From positions 614,449-678,448 of the forward strand of contig NZ_LN879466.1 in NCBI RefSeq assembly GCF_001403635.1: 64,000 bases of DNA, given 5' to 3'. Below, piece after piece: positions 44,207 to 54,102 of the stretch. The position numbers were made by a program, and so were the translations under genes. How positions within the stretch are numbered: the stretch's first letter is position 1; the number at the start of each line of letters is the position of its first letter. The notes beneath the pieces are model-generated. The model ran no database searches. It was not told where the DNA came from and saw nothing but the letters and a program-made list of their open reading frames with translations. The DNA is from Clostridium massiliamazoniense (GTDB taxonomy: Bacteria > Bacillota > Clostridia > Clostridiales > Clostridiaceae).

Positions 44207-44338
44207 AGAAAAAATAGGAAAATATGTTGACTTATTTAATTTAGAGAAATATAATTAAACCATAGATTTAGGCTTTTTTAGGAGTAACTTAAATTTAGAA
44301 TTAAATTTTTAATAGTGCATATTTAATATTAATAGTAC

Positions 44339-44368
44339 TTGCATTTGACTTTAATAATGTACTATAAT
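44339..44368 (+). promoter_or_regulatory. tyrS promoter
   Basis: TTGCAT (44339-44344), an 18-base spacer and TATAAT (44363-44368), just upstream of the T-box leader. Confidence 0.65.
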
Positions 44369-44377
44369 TAAGAACAA

Positions 44378-44674
44378 GATAAGCTTAAGCTATAAATTTA
44401 TTATAGCTTTATAATTAAAGACTGTGAAGAGAACTAGTAGAAGTATCTAAACTTAACAGAAAATTGCTGGTTGATGAGAAGCTTTTAAGATATTTACTTT
44501 GAATACATCTCGGAGTTATGGGCTGAACTTTACCTAAAAAGGTAAAATAGGTTACATCGGTTAGACTTCGTTATTAGTCTAGTTAAGGTTATGAATATAA
44601 CTTTTATTCATAACGAATTAAGGTGGTACCACGATAATCTCGTCCTTTGTTGTAGGATGGGAATTTTTTTTTTG
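44378..44674 (+). ncRNA. T-box leader of tyrS with UAC specifier
   Basis: Stem I carries the specifier TAC (Tyr) at 44504-44506 after GAA, and the GTTGATGAGAAGC loop region. The T-box sequence AAGGTGGTACCACG spans 44620-44633. It is followed by the terminator stem TCGTCCT...AGGATGGGA and T9. Uncharged tRNA-Tyr is expected to favour the antiterminator and so allow transcription of tyrS. Confidence 0.95.
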
Positions 44675-44725
44675 CAAATAATTTAAGTTTAATCTAATAA
44701 AGAATAAGAAAGTGAGGAATTTAAT

Positions 44726-45955
44726 ATGGAAAAAGAAAAAAATGTTTTAGATACCCTTATTGAACGTGGTTATATTAAACAATTTACACATATGGAAGAA
44801 ACAAGAGAATTATTAGAAAAGGAAAAGATTACTTTCTATATAGGATTTGACCCAACTGCTGATAGTTTACATGTAGGTCACTTTATAGCAATGATGTTCA
44901 TGGCGCATATGCAAAAAGCAGGACATAGACCAATAGCTTTAATTGGTGGTGGAACAGCTATGATCGGTGACCCAAGTGGAAAAACTGATATGAGAACTAT
45001 GATGACTAAGGAAACTATAGCTCATAATGTTGAAGCTATTAAAAAGCAAATGGAGAAGTTTATAGACTTTTCAGATGACAAAGCTTTACTAGTTAACAAT
45101 GCAGATTGGTTATTAAATCAAAATTATGTTGACTTCATAAGAGATATAGGAGTTCACTTCTCAGTAAATAAAATGTTAGCTGCAGAATGTTTCAAACAAA
45201 GAATGGAAAAAGGTCTTTCATTCTTAGAATTTAACTACATGTTAATGCAAGCTTTTGACTTCTATGAGTTAAATAGAAAATACGATTGTAAAATGCAATT
45301 AGGTGGAGATGACCAATGGTCAAACATGATAGCTGGTGTTGATTTAGTTAGAAAGAAATCACAAAAAAGTGTTTATGCAATGACTTGTGCATTATTAACA
45401 AATTCAGAAGGTCAAAAAATGGGTAAAACAGTAGGCGGAGCATTATGGCTTGACCCTGAAAAAACATCACCATATGATTTCTACCAATACTGGAGAAATG
45501 TTGGAGACAAAGATGTTGAACAATGCTTAAGATTAATAACATTTGTTCCAATGGATGAAGTAAAAAGATTATCAAGCTTAGAAGGTTCAGCTATAAACGA
45601 AGCTAAGAAAGTTCTTGCTTTTGAAGTAACTAAACTTATTCACGGAGAAGAAGAAGCTAAAAAAGCTCAAGAAGCAGCAGAAGCTTTATTCGGTGGTGGA
45701 GCAAACTTAGATAATGTTCCAACAATAACTGTAGAAAAAGAAGACTTAGGAAAAGAATTACTAGAAATTTTAGTAGCTAATAAAGTTTTCCCATCAAAAG
45801 GTGAAGGAAAGAGAATGGTTCAACAAGGTGGATTATCAATAAATGATAATAAAGTTGAAGATTTCAAAAAAGTACTAGAAGAATCAGACTTTGTAGATGA
45901 TATGGTACTTGTTAAAAAAGGTAAAAAGAAATACTATAAAATAGTAATTTCATAA
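44726..45955 (+). CDS. tyrS: Tyrosyl-tRNA synthetase
   Basis: 409 residues. Class I motifs: [16 protein letters not shown] (HIGH), [10 protein letters not shown] region with KMGKT in place of KMSKS ([10 protein letters not shown]). [20 protein letters not shown] lines the Tyr pocket, and a C-terminal S4-like domain reads [27 protein letters not shown] precedes the ATG. Its own T-box leader controls it, and a strong terminator follows. Confidence 0.97.
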   Translation: MEKEKNVLDTLIERGYIKQFTHMEETRELLEKEKITFYIGFDPTADSLHVGHFIAMMFMAHMQKAGHRPIALIGGGTAMIGDPSGKTDMRTMMTKETIAHNVEAIKKQMEKFIDFSDDKALLVNNADWLLNQNYVDFIRDIGVHFSVNKMLAAECFKQRMEKGLSFLEFNYMLMQAFDFYELNRKYDCKMQLGGDDQWSNMIAGVDLVRKKSQKSVYAMTCALLTNSEGQKMGKTVGGALWLDPEKTSPYDFYQYWRNVGDKDVEQCLRLITFVPMDEVKRLSSLEGSAINEAKKVLAFEVTKLIHGEEEAKKAQEAAEALFGGGANLDNVPTITVEKEDLGKELLEILVANKVFPSKGEGKRMVQQGGLSINDNKVEDFKKVLEESDFVDDMVLVKKGKKKYYKIVIS

Positions 45956-46041
45956 ATTGAAAATTAGTTTAGATTGATTCTTGATAGATTTTATAACAAT
46001 TAATAAGAAGCAAAAATAAAAACTTAAAGTTCATAAAATAG

Positions 46042-46088
46042 ACTCTATATAGACTTGTGTAATACATTTCTATATAGAGTTTTTAATT
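46042..46088 (+). terminator. Terminator of tyrS
   Basis: ACTCTATATAGA (46042-46053) pairs with TCTATATAGAGT (46069-46080), followed by TTTTAATTTTT. Confidence 0.92.
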
Positions 46089-46178
46089 TTTAGTAATATT
46101 TAAAATTCTTAATTCTTAATTTTATTTATCGATAATCTTTTTAGTTGGAAGAATAGTTTATTTTGGGGGATTTATAAT

Positions 46179-48059
46179 ATGCAAGTTTCAAATATAGAAA
46201 ATATAAAGCCTATTAAGACTGTAGATAACGTTTTAAGAAAGGGAATTAAATTTAAAGGTGAGGTTAAGGAAATTAATTTAGCTAAGGGGGAAGCTACTTT
46301 AGTTCTAAGGGGAGGGAAAGAACTAAAGGCAAAGATTGAAGTTGATATTAGTAAACTTATTAGGGGAAGATCCTATAGTTTTGAAGTTTTGAACTATGAA
46401 GGTGGAGAACTTAAATTAACTATAGGAAATCTTAATACGCCTATTAATAAAATAAGTAATAGTTTAGAGTTATTTATGAAGGAGAATAAGATTCCTTTGA
46501 AATTTAAGAATATTTTAAAGTTTATGTTAAAGTATGAAGTTCCTTTAACTAAGGAAAATATTAATAAGTTCAGTAATTTTCTTAATTTAGCTGAAAAGCC
46601 TGTTGAGGATTTTGAGAAGTCTTTGGAAACCTTAGATAATTATATAAAAAATAAAGTTTCAGATGATTTATATAAAAATATAGATTTTAAAAATGAGTTA
46701 AAGGAATGCTTTAAGGAATTATCAAAGTTTAGCAAAGATAACATGGCAAGTCTTTTAGAAAATAATATAGTGGTAGATAAAGAAAATATAAAAAGCTTTA
46801 ATAATCTGTTCAAAGGAGAAGGAAGTATTTTTGATATAGTAAAAAATATTGAAAAAGCAGGATTTAATGAAGAAATTTTTGGTGCTGTTTTCCATGGTGA
46901 AGATGAAGGGGTAAATTATAGTTATACTATAAATTCAGATAATAAAGTGGAAACTTCTGAGTATATTTTTGAGGAAAAAGAGCTATTAAATCATTTAAGT
47001 AGTAAAGAGGATTTAGAAAGTAAGGTTCAATTTACTAATAATGAAAATACCAATAAAAAAGAAGTAACTGGGAGTGGATTTGTTAATAATAAACTTAATG
47101 AAGAAGTAGTTAAAGAAAATTATATAAGTAAAGATATGAACTATAGAGAGGTTATTGAAGGAATATTAAATTATAAAGAGGGAGAAAATAAAAGTAGTAG
47201 TGTGGATTTTAGTAAACTATTATTAAAAGATGAATCTTTCAATATATTAGAAAGTCTAGGATATAATAAAGAAGATATATTCTTGGGGAAAATAAGTAAA
47301 GAAAATATAGAAGAAAAATTAAGTGAATTTTTAGATAAAAAGATTGATATAAGTAATAAAGAGTTTGAAGATATTAAAGAAAGAATAAAGCAATTAAAAA
47401 ACATCCCTAAAGGAAATATTCCTAATGAAAATAAGCTTTTGGAGAATATTCTTAAGAAAGGTATTTATGAGGAAAATAAACTTTTAGAAAATAAATTTTT
47501 ATTTACAAATGCAAAAGATATAGTGGGTGAAATAAAAAATAAAGAAGAAGAGATGAAAAATATAATTAAGAATCTCATAAAAGAAGCATCATCATCATCT
47601 AATAAGTCAGAAGCAATAAGTAATTTAATAAAAAATAATATTAATGATTTTAAGCTTTTTAATGATTTTAGTAATGAGTATTATTATTTAGATGTACCAG
47701 TAAATATTAATAAAGAGGAGTATGGAGTTAGACTAGTTATAAAAGATGAAAGAGCAGAGGGAAAAAAAGTAAATAAAAATAATGTGAAACTTGCTTTAAC
47801 AGTGAAAACTATAAATATTGGTGAGGTTGATGCTTTATTAAGTTTTGTAGATAAAAAACTTAATGTAGAAATAAAAATACAAAAGGAAAATATAGAATAT
47901 ATTAGAGAAAATCTAGGTAAGCTAGAAAAATCACTTGAACTATTAGGATTTATGCCTTATATTTTTGTTAGTGAGAAAGTCCATGAAAAAAGTGATATAA
48001 GCACCTATAGAGATTTCTTTAATAATTCTAAAAATAGTATTTTAGATAGATTAATATAG
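46179..48059 (+). CDS. FliK-like (YlqG-type) protein of unknown role
   Basis: 626 residues, cytosolic, very rich in Lys, Asn and Glu. Residues 20-85 look like a small beta barrel (KFKGEVKEINLAKGEATLVL). A long low-complexity middle follows, and the last 120 residues resemble the C-terminal domain of flagellar hook-length protein FliK (LDVPVNINKEEYGVRLVI, GEVDALLSFVDKKLNVEIKI). The next gene is an FlhB-tail homologue 11 bases on, reproducing the Bacillus subtilis ylqG-ylqH pair, which sits outside flagellar operons. No flagellar gene is near. The function is unknown. Confidence 0.65.
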   Translation: MQVSNIENIKPIKTVDNVLRKGIKFKGEVKEINLAKGEATLVLRGGKELKAKIEVDISKLIRGRSYSFEVLNYEGGELKLTIGNLNTPINKISNSLELFMKENKIPLKFKNILKFMLKYEVPLTKENINKFSNFLNLAEKPVEDFEKSLETLDNYIKNKVSDDLYKNIDFKNELKECFKELSKFSKDNMASLLENNIVVDKENIKSFNNLFKGEGSIFDIVKNIEKAGFNEEIFGAVFHGEDEGVNYSYTINSDNKVETSEYIFEEKELLNHLSSKEDLESKVQFTNNENTNKKEVTGSGFVNNKLNEEVVKENYISKDMNYREVIEGILNYKEGENKSSSVDFSKLLLKDESFNILESLGYNKEDIFLGKISKENIEEKLSEFLDKKIDISNKEFEDIKERIKQLKNIPKGNIPNENKLLENILKKGIYEENKLLENKFLFTNAKDIVGEIKNKEEEMKNIIKNLIKEASSSSNKSEAISNLIKNNINDFKLFNDFSNEYYYLDVPVNINKEEYGVRLVIKDERAEGKKVNKNNVKLALTVKTINIGEVDALLSFVDKKLNVEIKIQKENIEYIRENLGKLEKSLELLGFMPYIFVSEKVHEKSDISTYRDFFNNSKNSILDRLI

Positions 48060-48070
48060 GGGGAAAACAT

Positions 48071-48331
48071 ATGGACTACAGAAAAAAAGCAGCAGCATTA
48101 ACCTATAAGGATAATTTTGATGCGCCAGTAGTTTCTGCTGTTGGAATGGGAATAATAGCTGACAATATAATTGAAAGAGCAAAAGAAAATGAAGTACCTA
48201 TTGTTTATAATAAGGAGCTAACTGATTTGCTTTGTAATGTAGATGCTGGAGATTCTATTCCATATGAATTGTATGATGCTGTAGCTAATGTTATAGCTTA
48301 TATAACAGAATTAGATGGAAAAAATAATTAG
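48071..48331 (+). CDS. FlhB C-terminal domain-like protein (YlqH-type)
   Basis: 86 residues matching only the cytosolic tail of FlhB/EscU export-gate proteins: KAAALTYKDNFDAPVVSAVG, then GIIADNIIERAKENEVPIVY and LLCNVDAGDSIP. The autocleavage NPTH motif of true FlhB is replaced by DNFDAP, so cleavage is not expected. It lies between the FliK-like gene and a phosphoesterase, with spacings of 11 bases on both sides. Confidence 0.85.
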   Translation: MDYRKKAAALTYKDNFDAPVVSAVGMGIIADNIIERAKENEVPIVYNKELTDLLCNVDAGDSIPYELYDAVANVIAYITELDGKNN

Positions 48332-48342
48332 GAGGAAGATTT

Positions 48343-49035
48343 ATGGCTTTATATGCTATTTCAGATTTACACCTTGCTTTGACAACAGATAAGCCGATGG
48401 GGATTTTTGGAGAACATTGGATTGACCATCATGAAAAAATAAAGGAAGCTTGGCTTAAAAAAGTAAAAAATGAAGATACTGTTCTCATTGCAGGTGACAT
48501 CTCTTGGTCTATGGACATTAAAGCTGGTAAAGCAGATTTAGAGTGGGTTCATAACCTTCCAGGAAAAAAAATATTAGTAAAAGGAAATCATGATTATTGG
48601 TGGAGTAGCATAAGCAAGCTTAATGCCTTATATGATGATATGAAATTTATACAAAATAACTTCTTTAATTATGAAGATATTGCCATATGTGGAACAAGAG
48701 GATGGATCTGTGAAGGAACAGAGAAAAAATTTACTGAACATGATAAGAAAATCTTTGAAAGAGAAAAAGGAAGATTGAAATTATCGTTAGAAGCTGCAAA
48801 AAAAGCAGGATATGAAAAAATAATAGTAATGATGCATTATCCCCCTTGTACAGAAAGCTTAAAGGATACAGACTTTATGGACATATTTAAAGAGTATAAT
48901 GTTAAAAAGGTAATATACGGGCATTTACATAATGCAGATAGAAAATGGGTACTTAATGGAGAAAGAAATAACATTGAATATTTATTAACTAGCTGTGACT
49001 TTATAGACTTTAGTCCTATTTTAATAGAAGAGTAA
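48343..49035 (+). CDS. Calcineurin-like metallophosphoesterase
   Basis: 230 residues. The dimetal motifs are all present: DLH in YAISDLHLAL, GDISWS, GNHDYWWSS, MMHYPP and GHLHNAD. GGAGG precedes the ATG, 11 bases after the YlqH-like gene, so the three probably form one operon. The substrate cannot be deduced. Confidence 0.92.
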   Translation: MALYAISDLHLALTTDKPMGIFGEHWIDHHEKIKEAWLKKVKNEDTVLIAGDISWSMDIKAGKADLEWVHNLPGKKILVKGNHDYWWSSISKLNALYDDMKFIQNNFFNYEDIAICGTRGWICEGTEKKFTEHDKKIFEREKGRLKLSLEAAKKAGYEKIIVMMHYPPCTESLKDTDFMDIFKEYNVKKVIYGHLHNADRKWVLNGERNNIEYLLTSCDFIDFSPILIEE

Positions 49036-49060
49036 AAATTCCTTATAAATTTAATAGAAA

Positions 49061-49122
49061 AGAGACTAAATCGAAAGTAGATTTTTAAGTTTTACTACTT
49101 TAGAGTATAGTCTCTTTTGTTT
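49061..49122. terminator. Bidirectional terminator between phosphoesterase and DUF2225 genes
   Basis: AGAGACTA pairs with TAGTCTCT, with AAAGTAG/CTACTTT inside; TTTT follows on both strands. Confidence 0.85.
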
Positions 49123-49837
49123 AATTTTGGGATTTTATAATATCTTTCATATCACGGGCCATTTCTTTTATTTTTTGAGAGGCATTTCTTTCAACTAGTA
49201 ATTCACCAAAATATCTTAAAGCTTCTTGATTTTCTCCTGTTCTTCTTTTTAGTTCCCCTATTAAGTATAAAATATTAAACTGATCAAGACCGTATATAGG
49301 TAGACTTTCATTGTAGTAAGTTGAATTTAGTCCTTCTATGGCTCTTTTTAAATAATCCATTTCTTCTTCCTTTTTTTCAAGAAGTCTGTACATCCAAGCT
49401 ATTTTTAATGAAAGCATTGCTTTGGTACTTTCTTTTGAACCTATAACAATTGCAGTTAATAAAGCTAATTTAAATCTATCTATAGCTGTATTTTCATCAT
49501 ATAAATCTGGGTATTTTCTTGGAGTCCATTTAGAGCTTATTTGTGATTTTATTTTTTCTTTTTGTACATCTTTGATTAGTAAAAATTCGCTTTTCATAGC
49601 TGCATAGCCACAATAAGGACAAAGCCATATTTCATAGAAGTATGGATTTATAACTTTATATCTTATAAAAAAATCAGAATCTTTACCTGCTATTATAGCT
49701 TTTTTTGCTTTGTTAACCTTTGCATCAAAAACATTATCACAAACGGGGCAGGTTACTTTTTTATTATATAAATTTTCTTTTAAAGAATTATTAGATAACT
49801 TTTGCTTTTGATGATTTAAGTTATTTGTTAAATTCAT
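49121..49837 (-). CDS. DUF2225 family protein (zinc ribbon plus TPR-like)
   Basis: 238 residues. Two Cys pairs (TCPVCDNVF near 34 and LCPYCGYAA near 73) form a likely zinc site, separated by FFIRYKVINPYFYEIW; both are hallmarks of DUF2225. The remainder is TPR-like helical repeat (LLTAIVIGSKESTKAMLSLK, QEALRYFGELL). It is cytosolic and of unknown function. AAGGAG precedes the ATG. Confidence 0.85.
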   Translation of the reverse strand: MNLTNNLNHQKQKLSNNSLKENLYNKKVTCPVCDNVFDAKVNKAKKAIIAGKDSDFFIRYKVINPYFYEIWLCPYCGYAAMKSEFLLIKDVQKEKIKSQISSKWTPRKYPDLYDENTAIDRFKLALLTAIVIGSKESTKAMLSLKIAWMYRLLEKKEEEMDYLKRAIEGLNSTYYNESLPIYGLDQFNILYLIGELKRRTGENQEALRYFGELLVERNASQKIKEMARDMKDIIKSQN

Positions 49838-50086
49838 AATATATGTCTCCTTATTTTAGCAATGTATATAGTTTGATTTTTCTAGTCAATCATTTAAATT
49901 ATCGTATGGAAATCATTTAATTTTACTCCTTTTTTTGATATAATGAATAAGGAATTTTTATCTTTATGTGAATTGAGTATTAGGCTATTTCTAGTGAAAG
50001 AGAATTCTAGAGCTTTATGTTAACTTAATAAAAAAGGTAATATATAATTCAGTATGTAATGAGAATAAAAGGGTAGGTGATATACT

Positions 50087-50881
50087 TTGGCTATAAATGA
50101 TTGGAAACAGTTTTTGACACCTTATGAACAGGCTGTTGATGAACTAAAAGTAAAGCTAAGAAGTATAAGAAAAGAATATAGAAGGAAAAATGAGTATTCC
50201 CCTATAGAGTTTGTAACAGGAAGAGTAAAAGAGGTTTCTAGTATTTTAGAAAAAGCTAATAAGTATAATATCCCAATTAGCAGAGTTGAGTACGAACTTG
50301 AAGACATTGCTGGTATAAGGATAATGTGCCAGTTTGTTGATGATATATATAAGGTAATAGAAATATTACGTTCTAGGAAGGACATGCAAATATTATATGA
50401 AAAGGACTATATAAGCAATGTAAAGGTTAGTGGATATAGAAGTTATCACATTGTAATAAGATATCCAGTTAATATGGCAGAGGGAGAAAAAATGATATTA
50501 GCAGAATTTCAAATAAGAACTTTAGCTATGAATTTCTGGGCAACTATAGAGCATTCTTTAAATTATAAATATAAAAAGAATGTACCTCCAGAAATACAAA
50601 AGAAGTTAAAAAATGCTGCTGATGCTGCCTTTAATCTAGATGAGGAAATGTTAACTATAAAAGATGAAATTATGGATGCTCAAAAATTATTTGAAATCAA
50701 ATCAGACATTATCACAAATATAATGAATAATATTTTGACTCTTATATCTATAGGTAAAATTGCAGAGGCTTCAAGATATCAAATGACCTTAAACAAATTA
50801 ATAGAAGAAAGTGAAATTTGGGAACTTAATAATCTTTTAAATAGTATAAGAAAAGATATAGAAAAGTTTAAAGAATTTTAA
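50087..50881 (+). CDS. Small alarmone synthetase, (p)ppGpp synthesis (GTP pyrophosphokinase family)
   Basis: 264 residues with only the RelA/SpoT synthetase domain and no hydrolase, TGS or ACT. Motifs: YELEDIAGIRIMCQFVDDIY, KVSGYRSYHIVIRYP, EFQIRTLAMNFWATIEHSLN, and the C-terminal helices. It resembles YjbM/YwaC-type enzymes, which make pppGpp/ppGpp under stress. The start is a TTG at 50087 behind AGGTGAT. A terminator follows. Confidence 0.92.
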   Translation: MAINDWKQFLTPYEQAVDELKVKLRSIRKEYRRKNEYSPIEFVTGRVKEVSSILEKANKYNIPISRVEYELEDIAGIRIMCQFVDDIYKVIEILRSRKDMQILYEKDYISNVKVSGYRSYHIVIRYPVNMAEGEKMILAEFQIRTLAMNFWATIEHSLNYKYKKNVPPEIQKKLKNAADAAFNLDEEMLTIKDEIMDAQKLFEIKSDIITNIMNNILTLISIGKIAEASRYQMTLNKLIEESEIWELNNLLNSIRKDIEKFKEF

Positions 50882-50920
50882 ATATAAAATGAAATTTAAT
50901 ATAGGTGAAGTTTGGAGCAA

Positions 50921-50993
50921 TATAGACTATATCAAAACTGATAGAAGAAGAGTATTCTATTAGTTTTGTGTATGGTCTATTTTCATAGAAATT
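50921..50993 (+). terminator. Terminator of the alarmone synthetase gene
   Basis: A long stem: ATAGACTATAT with AAAACTGATAGAA pairs with TTCTATTAGTTTT and GTATGGTCTAT; TTTT follows. Confidence 0.85.
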
Positions 50994-51026
50994 TTTAAAA
51001 ATAACTAATGAAATTGGGGGCACTAA

Positions 51027-51926
51027 ATGAGAGACAAGGATAAAAATAAATTTTTTCTAATTAGTTCTATAGTTCTAGTTATAGGATTAGGAGTAAGTAC
51101 AGCTGCTATGTCTATAAATAATGAAATGTTTAATTCGAAGTTTAAGGATGTAAATGAAGCAATTAAAAATGATGAGATTTTAGAAGAATTCAATAATTTT
51201 GAAGTTGACGAAAATATAGTGAAGGGTATATATGGGAAAAGTGGACTAGGAAGAAATTTATATTTTTATAAAATCGGAACAGGACATAAGAGTTTAATAA
51301 TTAATTTTGGTATACATGGATTTGAAGATGCATGGCCTAAGGATGGTTATGAATTATCAAAGATTTCTGAATATATAATACATAGACTTTCTAAAGAATA
51401 TGATGGGTTAGATGTAAAGGAATGGAGTATTTATATAATACCATCATCTAATCCTGATGGACTCTTAGATGGCTATACTAATAATGGGCCAGGACGATGT
51501 CAAGTAACTAATAAAATTGACTTAAATAGAAATTTTCCAATAGAATTTGAAACAAATAAAAATTATAGAAACTATAATGGAGAGGAACCATTATCTGTGC
51601 CAGAGTCAAAGGAGTTAGCAAATTTAGTTTTTAATATTAATAAAGAGTCCGATAGATTAGTTTTATTAGATGTTCATGGATGGCTAAATGAAACTATAGG
51701 AGATAGTGATGTTGGAAAATATTTTGATATTGAATTTGGATTTAAAAATAGAGAATTAAATAATAATTTTAAAGGATATTTAATTGCTTATGCAAAAGCT
51801 TTGGGGGCAGGGGTCTCTTTAGTTGAATTGCCTAAGCCTAATAATAAAGAGGATATAGAACGTGAAAATTACAAAGAAAAGTTATATAATGGAATTGTAG
51901 CTTTGTTAAAAAATTATGATAGATAA
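51027..51926 (+). CDS. Membrane-anchored M14 zinc carboxypeptidase-like protein
   Basis: 299 residues. Residues about 10-30 are a signal anchor (FFLISSIVLVIGLGVSTAA). The M14 catalytic set is readable: HGFED (zinc His and Glu), NPDG, DLNRNFP (substrate Arg), the later zinc His in LLDVHGW and the catalytic Glu in SLVELPKP. It is likely extracytoplasmic. M14 enzymes in Firmicutes often trim peptidoglycan stem peptides (DL-endo- or carboxypeptidases); the exact cut is not predictable. A strong terminator follows. Confidence 0.85.
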   Translation: MRDKDKNKFFLISSIVLVIGLGVSTAAMSINNEMFNSKFKDVNEAIKNDEILEEFNNFEVDENIVKGIYGKSGLGRNLYFYKIGTGHKSLIINFGIHGFEDAWPKDGYELSKISEYIIHRLSKEYDGLDVKEWSIYIIPSSNPDGLLDGYTNNGPGRCQVTNKIDLNRNFPIEFETNKNYRNYNGEEPLSVPESKELANLVFNINKESDRLVLLDVHGWLNETIGDSDVGKYFDIEFGFKNRELNNNFKGYLIAYAKALGAGVSLVELPKPNNKEDIERENYKEKLYNGIVALLKNYDR

Positions 51927-51964
51927 TAAGAGGATAATTATTATTTAATAATAATTATTTTTAT

Positions 51965-52018
51965 GCTATAATGTTGAGTGTAATAGTAGGGTATTACACC
52001 CAATATTATAGCTTTTTT
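51965..52018 (+). terminator. Terminator of the M14 peptidase gene
   Basis: GCTATAATGTTGAGTGTAAT pairs with ATTACACCCAATATTATAGC over about 20 bp, then T6. Confidence 0.95.
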
Positions 52019-52116
52019 CTTAAGCAAAGGGGGACTCTTTGTTAAGGATAATGAAATATGTAATGTTTGAGTAGGAAGCTCAATATTAGTTTGTAAAAAA
52101 AAATGAGGTGTATACT

Positions 52117-52896
52117 ATGGAAAATAAGGATTTATTAGTTGAAATTAGGAAAAATCCTTTAATGATAAAAGATATAAAAAATCCATCAGAGGAAATTCAA
52201 TTAGAGGCTATTAAGAATAATGCCTTTTTAATTCAATATTTAGAAAATCCATCAAGAGAGATTCAAATAGAAGCAATTAAAAGAAGTCCATCAGCTATTG
52301 AACATATAAAAAATGCTGATGATGAAATAAAAAAAATAGCTGTAAGAGCAACATGGAATGTATTAAATTTAATAGAAAATCCAAGTGAAGAGGTTATAAA
52401 GGAAGCCTTAGATGCAAAAGGTTGGGCAATCCAATATGTTAAGGATGCTAGTGAAGACCTTCAAGTTATGGCTGTTCAAAAGGATTATGATTCAATAAAA
52501 TATATAGAAAATCCTTCAGAGAGAGTTCAAATGGCAGCAGTGGAAAATCAATGGGGTGCTATTAAATTTATAAAAGGACCTAGTCTTGAAGTAATGAGAG
52601 CAGCAGTAAAGAAAAGTGCTGAGGCTATAAACTACATAGATTATTATGATTATGATGATATTGAAAAATTTGTTGAGGATAATATAGAAGTAGTTAAGTT
52701 TTTATATGAAAGTATAGATTTAGATATGGTGGAAACTGTATTACAAGAAAAGTTAAGTAGTGAAAATATAGATAGAGATTATGTTATAAACTTTTTAGAA
52801 CTTAAGGTCTTAGAAATGGATAAGTTAGGACTTATTAAAGAGTATGGAAGTAAAAAGTGCAAACAAATAGTTGTAGATTATAAATTAAGCTTTTAA
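52117..52896 (+). CDS. 22-residue helical repeat protein, partner of MoxR-VWA module
   Basis: 259 residues from the ATG at 52117 (GAGGTG upstream). Residues about 15-190 are eight tandem repeats with an exact 22-residue period, of the form IxNPSEEIQxEAIKxxxxxIxY (for example IENPSERVQMAAV, then ENQWGAIKF). This is a HEAT/DUF4116-like solenoid, expected to bind a protein partner. The C-terminal 70 residues are helical and unrelated. The next gene, a MoxR ATPase, starts 24 bases later. It probably serves as adaptor or substrate receptor, by analogy with MoxR-VWA systems only. Confidence 0.75.
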   Translation: MENKDLLVEIRKNPLMIKDIKNPSEEIQLEAIKNNAFLIQYLENPSREIQIEAIKRSPSAIEHIKNADDEIKKIAVRATWNVLNLIENPSEEVIKEALDAKGWAIQYVKDASEDLQVMAVQKDYDSIKYIENPSERVQMAAVENQWGAIKFIKGPSLEVMRAAVKKSAEAINYIDYYDYDDIEKFVEDNIEVVKFLYESIDLDMVETVLQEKLSSENIDRDYVINFLELKVLEMDKLGLIKEYGSKKCKQIVVDYKLSF

Positions 52897-52920
52897 GAAA
52901 TAGAGAGTTGGTGAATTTAA

Positions 52921-54021
52921 ATGAATTACAGAGAAGCCTCAAAGGCAGTTCAATTAGTTTTAGAAATGGGAGAGGTTCCATTAATAATAGGAGATGCTGG
53001 TATAGGAAAAACAGCTCTTGTTAAAGATTTGAGTGTGAAAAATAATTATGCATTAATAACTATAGACGGTAACCTTTTAAAAGAAGGAGAAATTGGGGGA
53101 CTACCTGTTGTAGAAAATAAAAGTTTTAATGGTATAGAAAGAAAAGTTACAATTTATGCTACTCATACTAAGCTAAATGAAGTAGATAAAGCTATTGAAA
53201 GTGGAAGAGATGTTCTTTTATTTATAGATGAACTTAATAGATGTGAACATGCAGTTCAACAAGAACTTATGAACCTTATTTTAAATAGAGAAATTAACGG
53301 ATATAAATTAAGTGATTCAGTAAGAGTAGTAGCAGCTATGAATCCATCTAATAAATATGATGATTATGAAAATTCTAATTATGATGTTGTAGATATGGAT
53401 GAAGCTCAAGAAGATAGATTTGTATGGATTAACATGGAATCAGATATAAAAGCTTGGATGAAGTGGGCAATGGGAGAAGGAGAAGTAAATCCTATAGTAA
53501 TAGAATTTTTATCAGCCTTCCCAGAATATTTAAATAGACCAGACACAAGAGAAACTGTAATAGCAACCCCTAGAAGTTGGGAAAGAGTATCAAAGGCTTA
53601 TAAGGTTTATTCAAAATCAGAGGGATATTCAGAGGATATTTTTTATAATGTGGTAAAAGGAAATGTTGGAGCTACAGTAGCACAGGATTTCATATCATAC
53701 ATAAACAATATAGATAATCCATTAATAAAACCAGAAGAAATATTTATTAGTAATGTACTTAGTTTTGATGTGAAAGAAATAATAGAAAAAGAAAATCATT
53801 CAAGACTATATATATTAGCTAAATCATCATTAAACTATATAGAGAGAAATGAAAATAAGGATACTAATATAGATATATTTGCAGAGATGTTAAAGAGTTT
53901 CCCAAAAGATTTAGCACTTGCAGTAATGAAAGAAATTAAAAATGAATATAAAGATAGTCTTTATAATAGTTTCTTAGAAAATGATAGATTCCTTGAAGTC
54001 TTTTTTGAAATATATAGCTAG
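52921..54021 (+). CDS. MoxR-type AAA+ ATPase
   Basis: 366 residues. Walker A GDAGIGKTALVKDL near residue 25, a Walker B/sensor region LLFIDELNRCEHAVQQELMN, sensor 1 in VVAAMNPSNKY, arginine finger area DEAQEDRFVWI. The MoxR hallmark of a beta-hairpin and helix 2 insert region (GGLPVVENKSF) is present. MoxR ATPases remodel or activate complexes with VWA proteins, and such a gene follows. It is soluble. Confidence 0.88.
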   Translation: MNYREASKAVQLVLEMGEVPLIIGDAGIGKTALVKDLSVKNNYALITIDGNLLKEGEIGGLPVVENKSFNGIERKVTIYATHTKLNEVDKAIESGRDVLLFIDELNRCEHAVQQELMNLILNREINGYKLSDSVRVVAAMNPSNKYDDYENSNYDVVDMDEAQEDRFVWINMESDIKAWMKWAMGEGEVNPIVIEFLSAFPEYLNRPDTRETVIATPRSWERVSKAYKVYSKSEGYSEDIFYNVVKGNVGATVAQDFISYINNIDNPLIKPEEIFISNVLSFDVKEIIEKENHSRLYILAKSSLNYIERNENKDTNIDIFAEMLKSFPKDLALAVMKEIKNEYKDSLYNSFLENDRFLEVFFEIYS

Positions 54022-54102
54022 AAGTTAAAAATCAAAAAGTTAGATTAAATTTTAGTTAATGTATAATTTGAAATTTTAAACTTAAATGAAAGGAGGGGTT
54101 TG

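Larger units (their letters stand above)
43939..44368 (+). other. Gap upstream of the tyrS leader
   Basis: It contains a terminator-like stem at 44051-44093, a repeat head at 44167-44206 and the tyrS promoter (TTGCAT at 44339, 18 bases, TATAAT at 44363). No gene. Confidence 0.5.
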
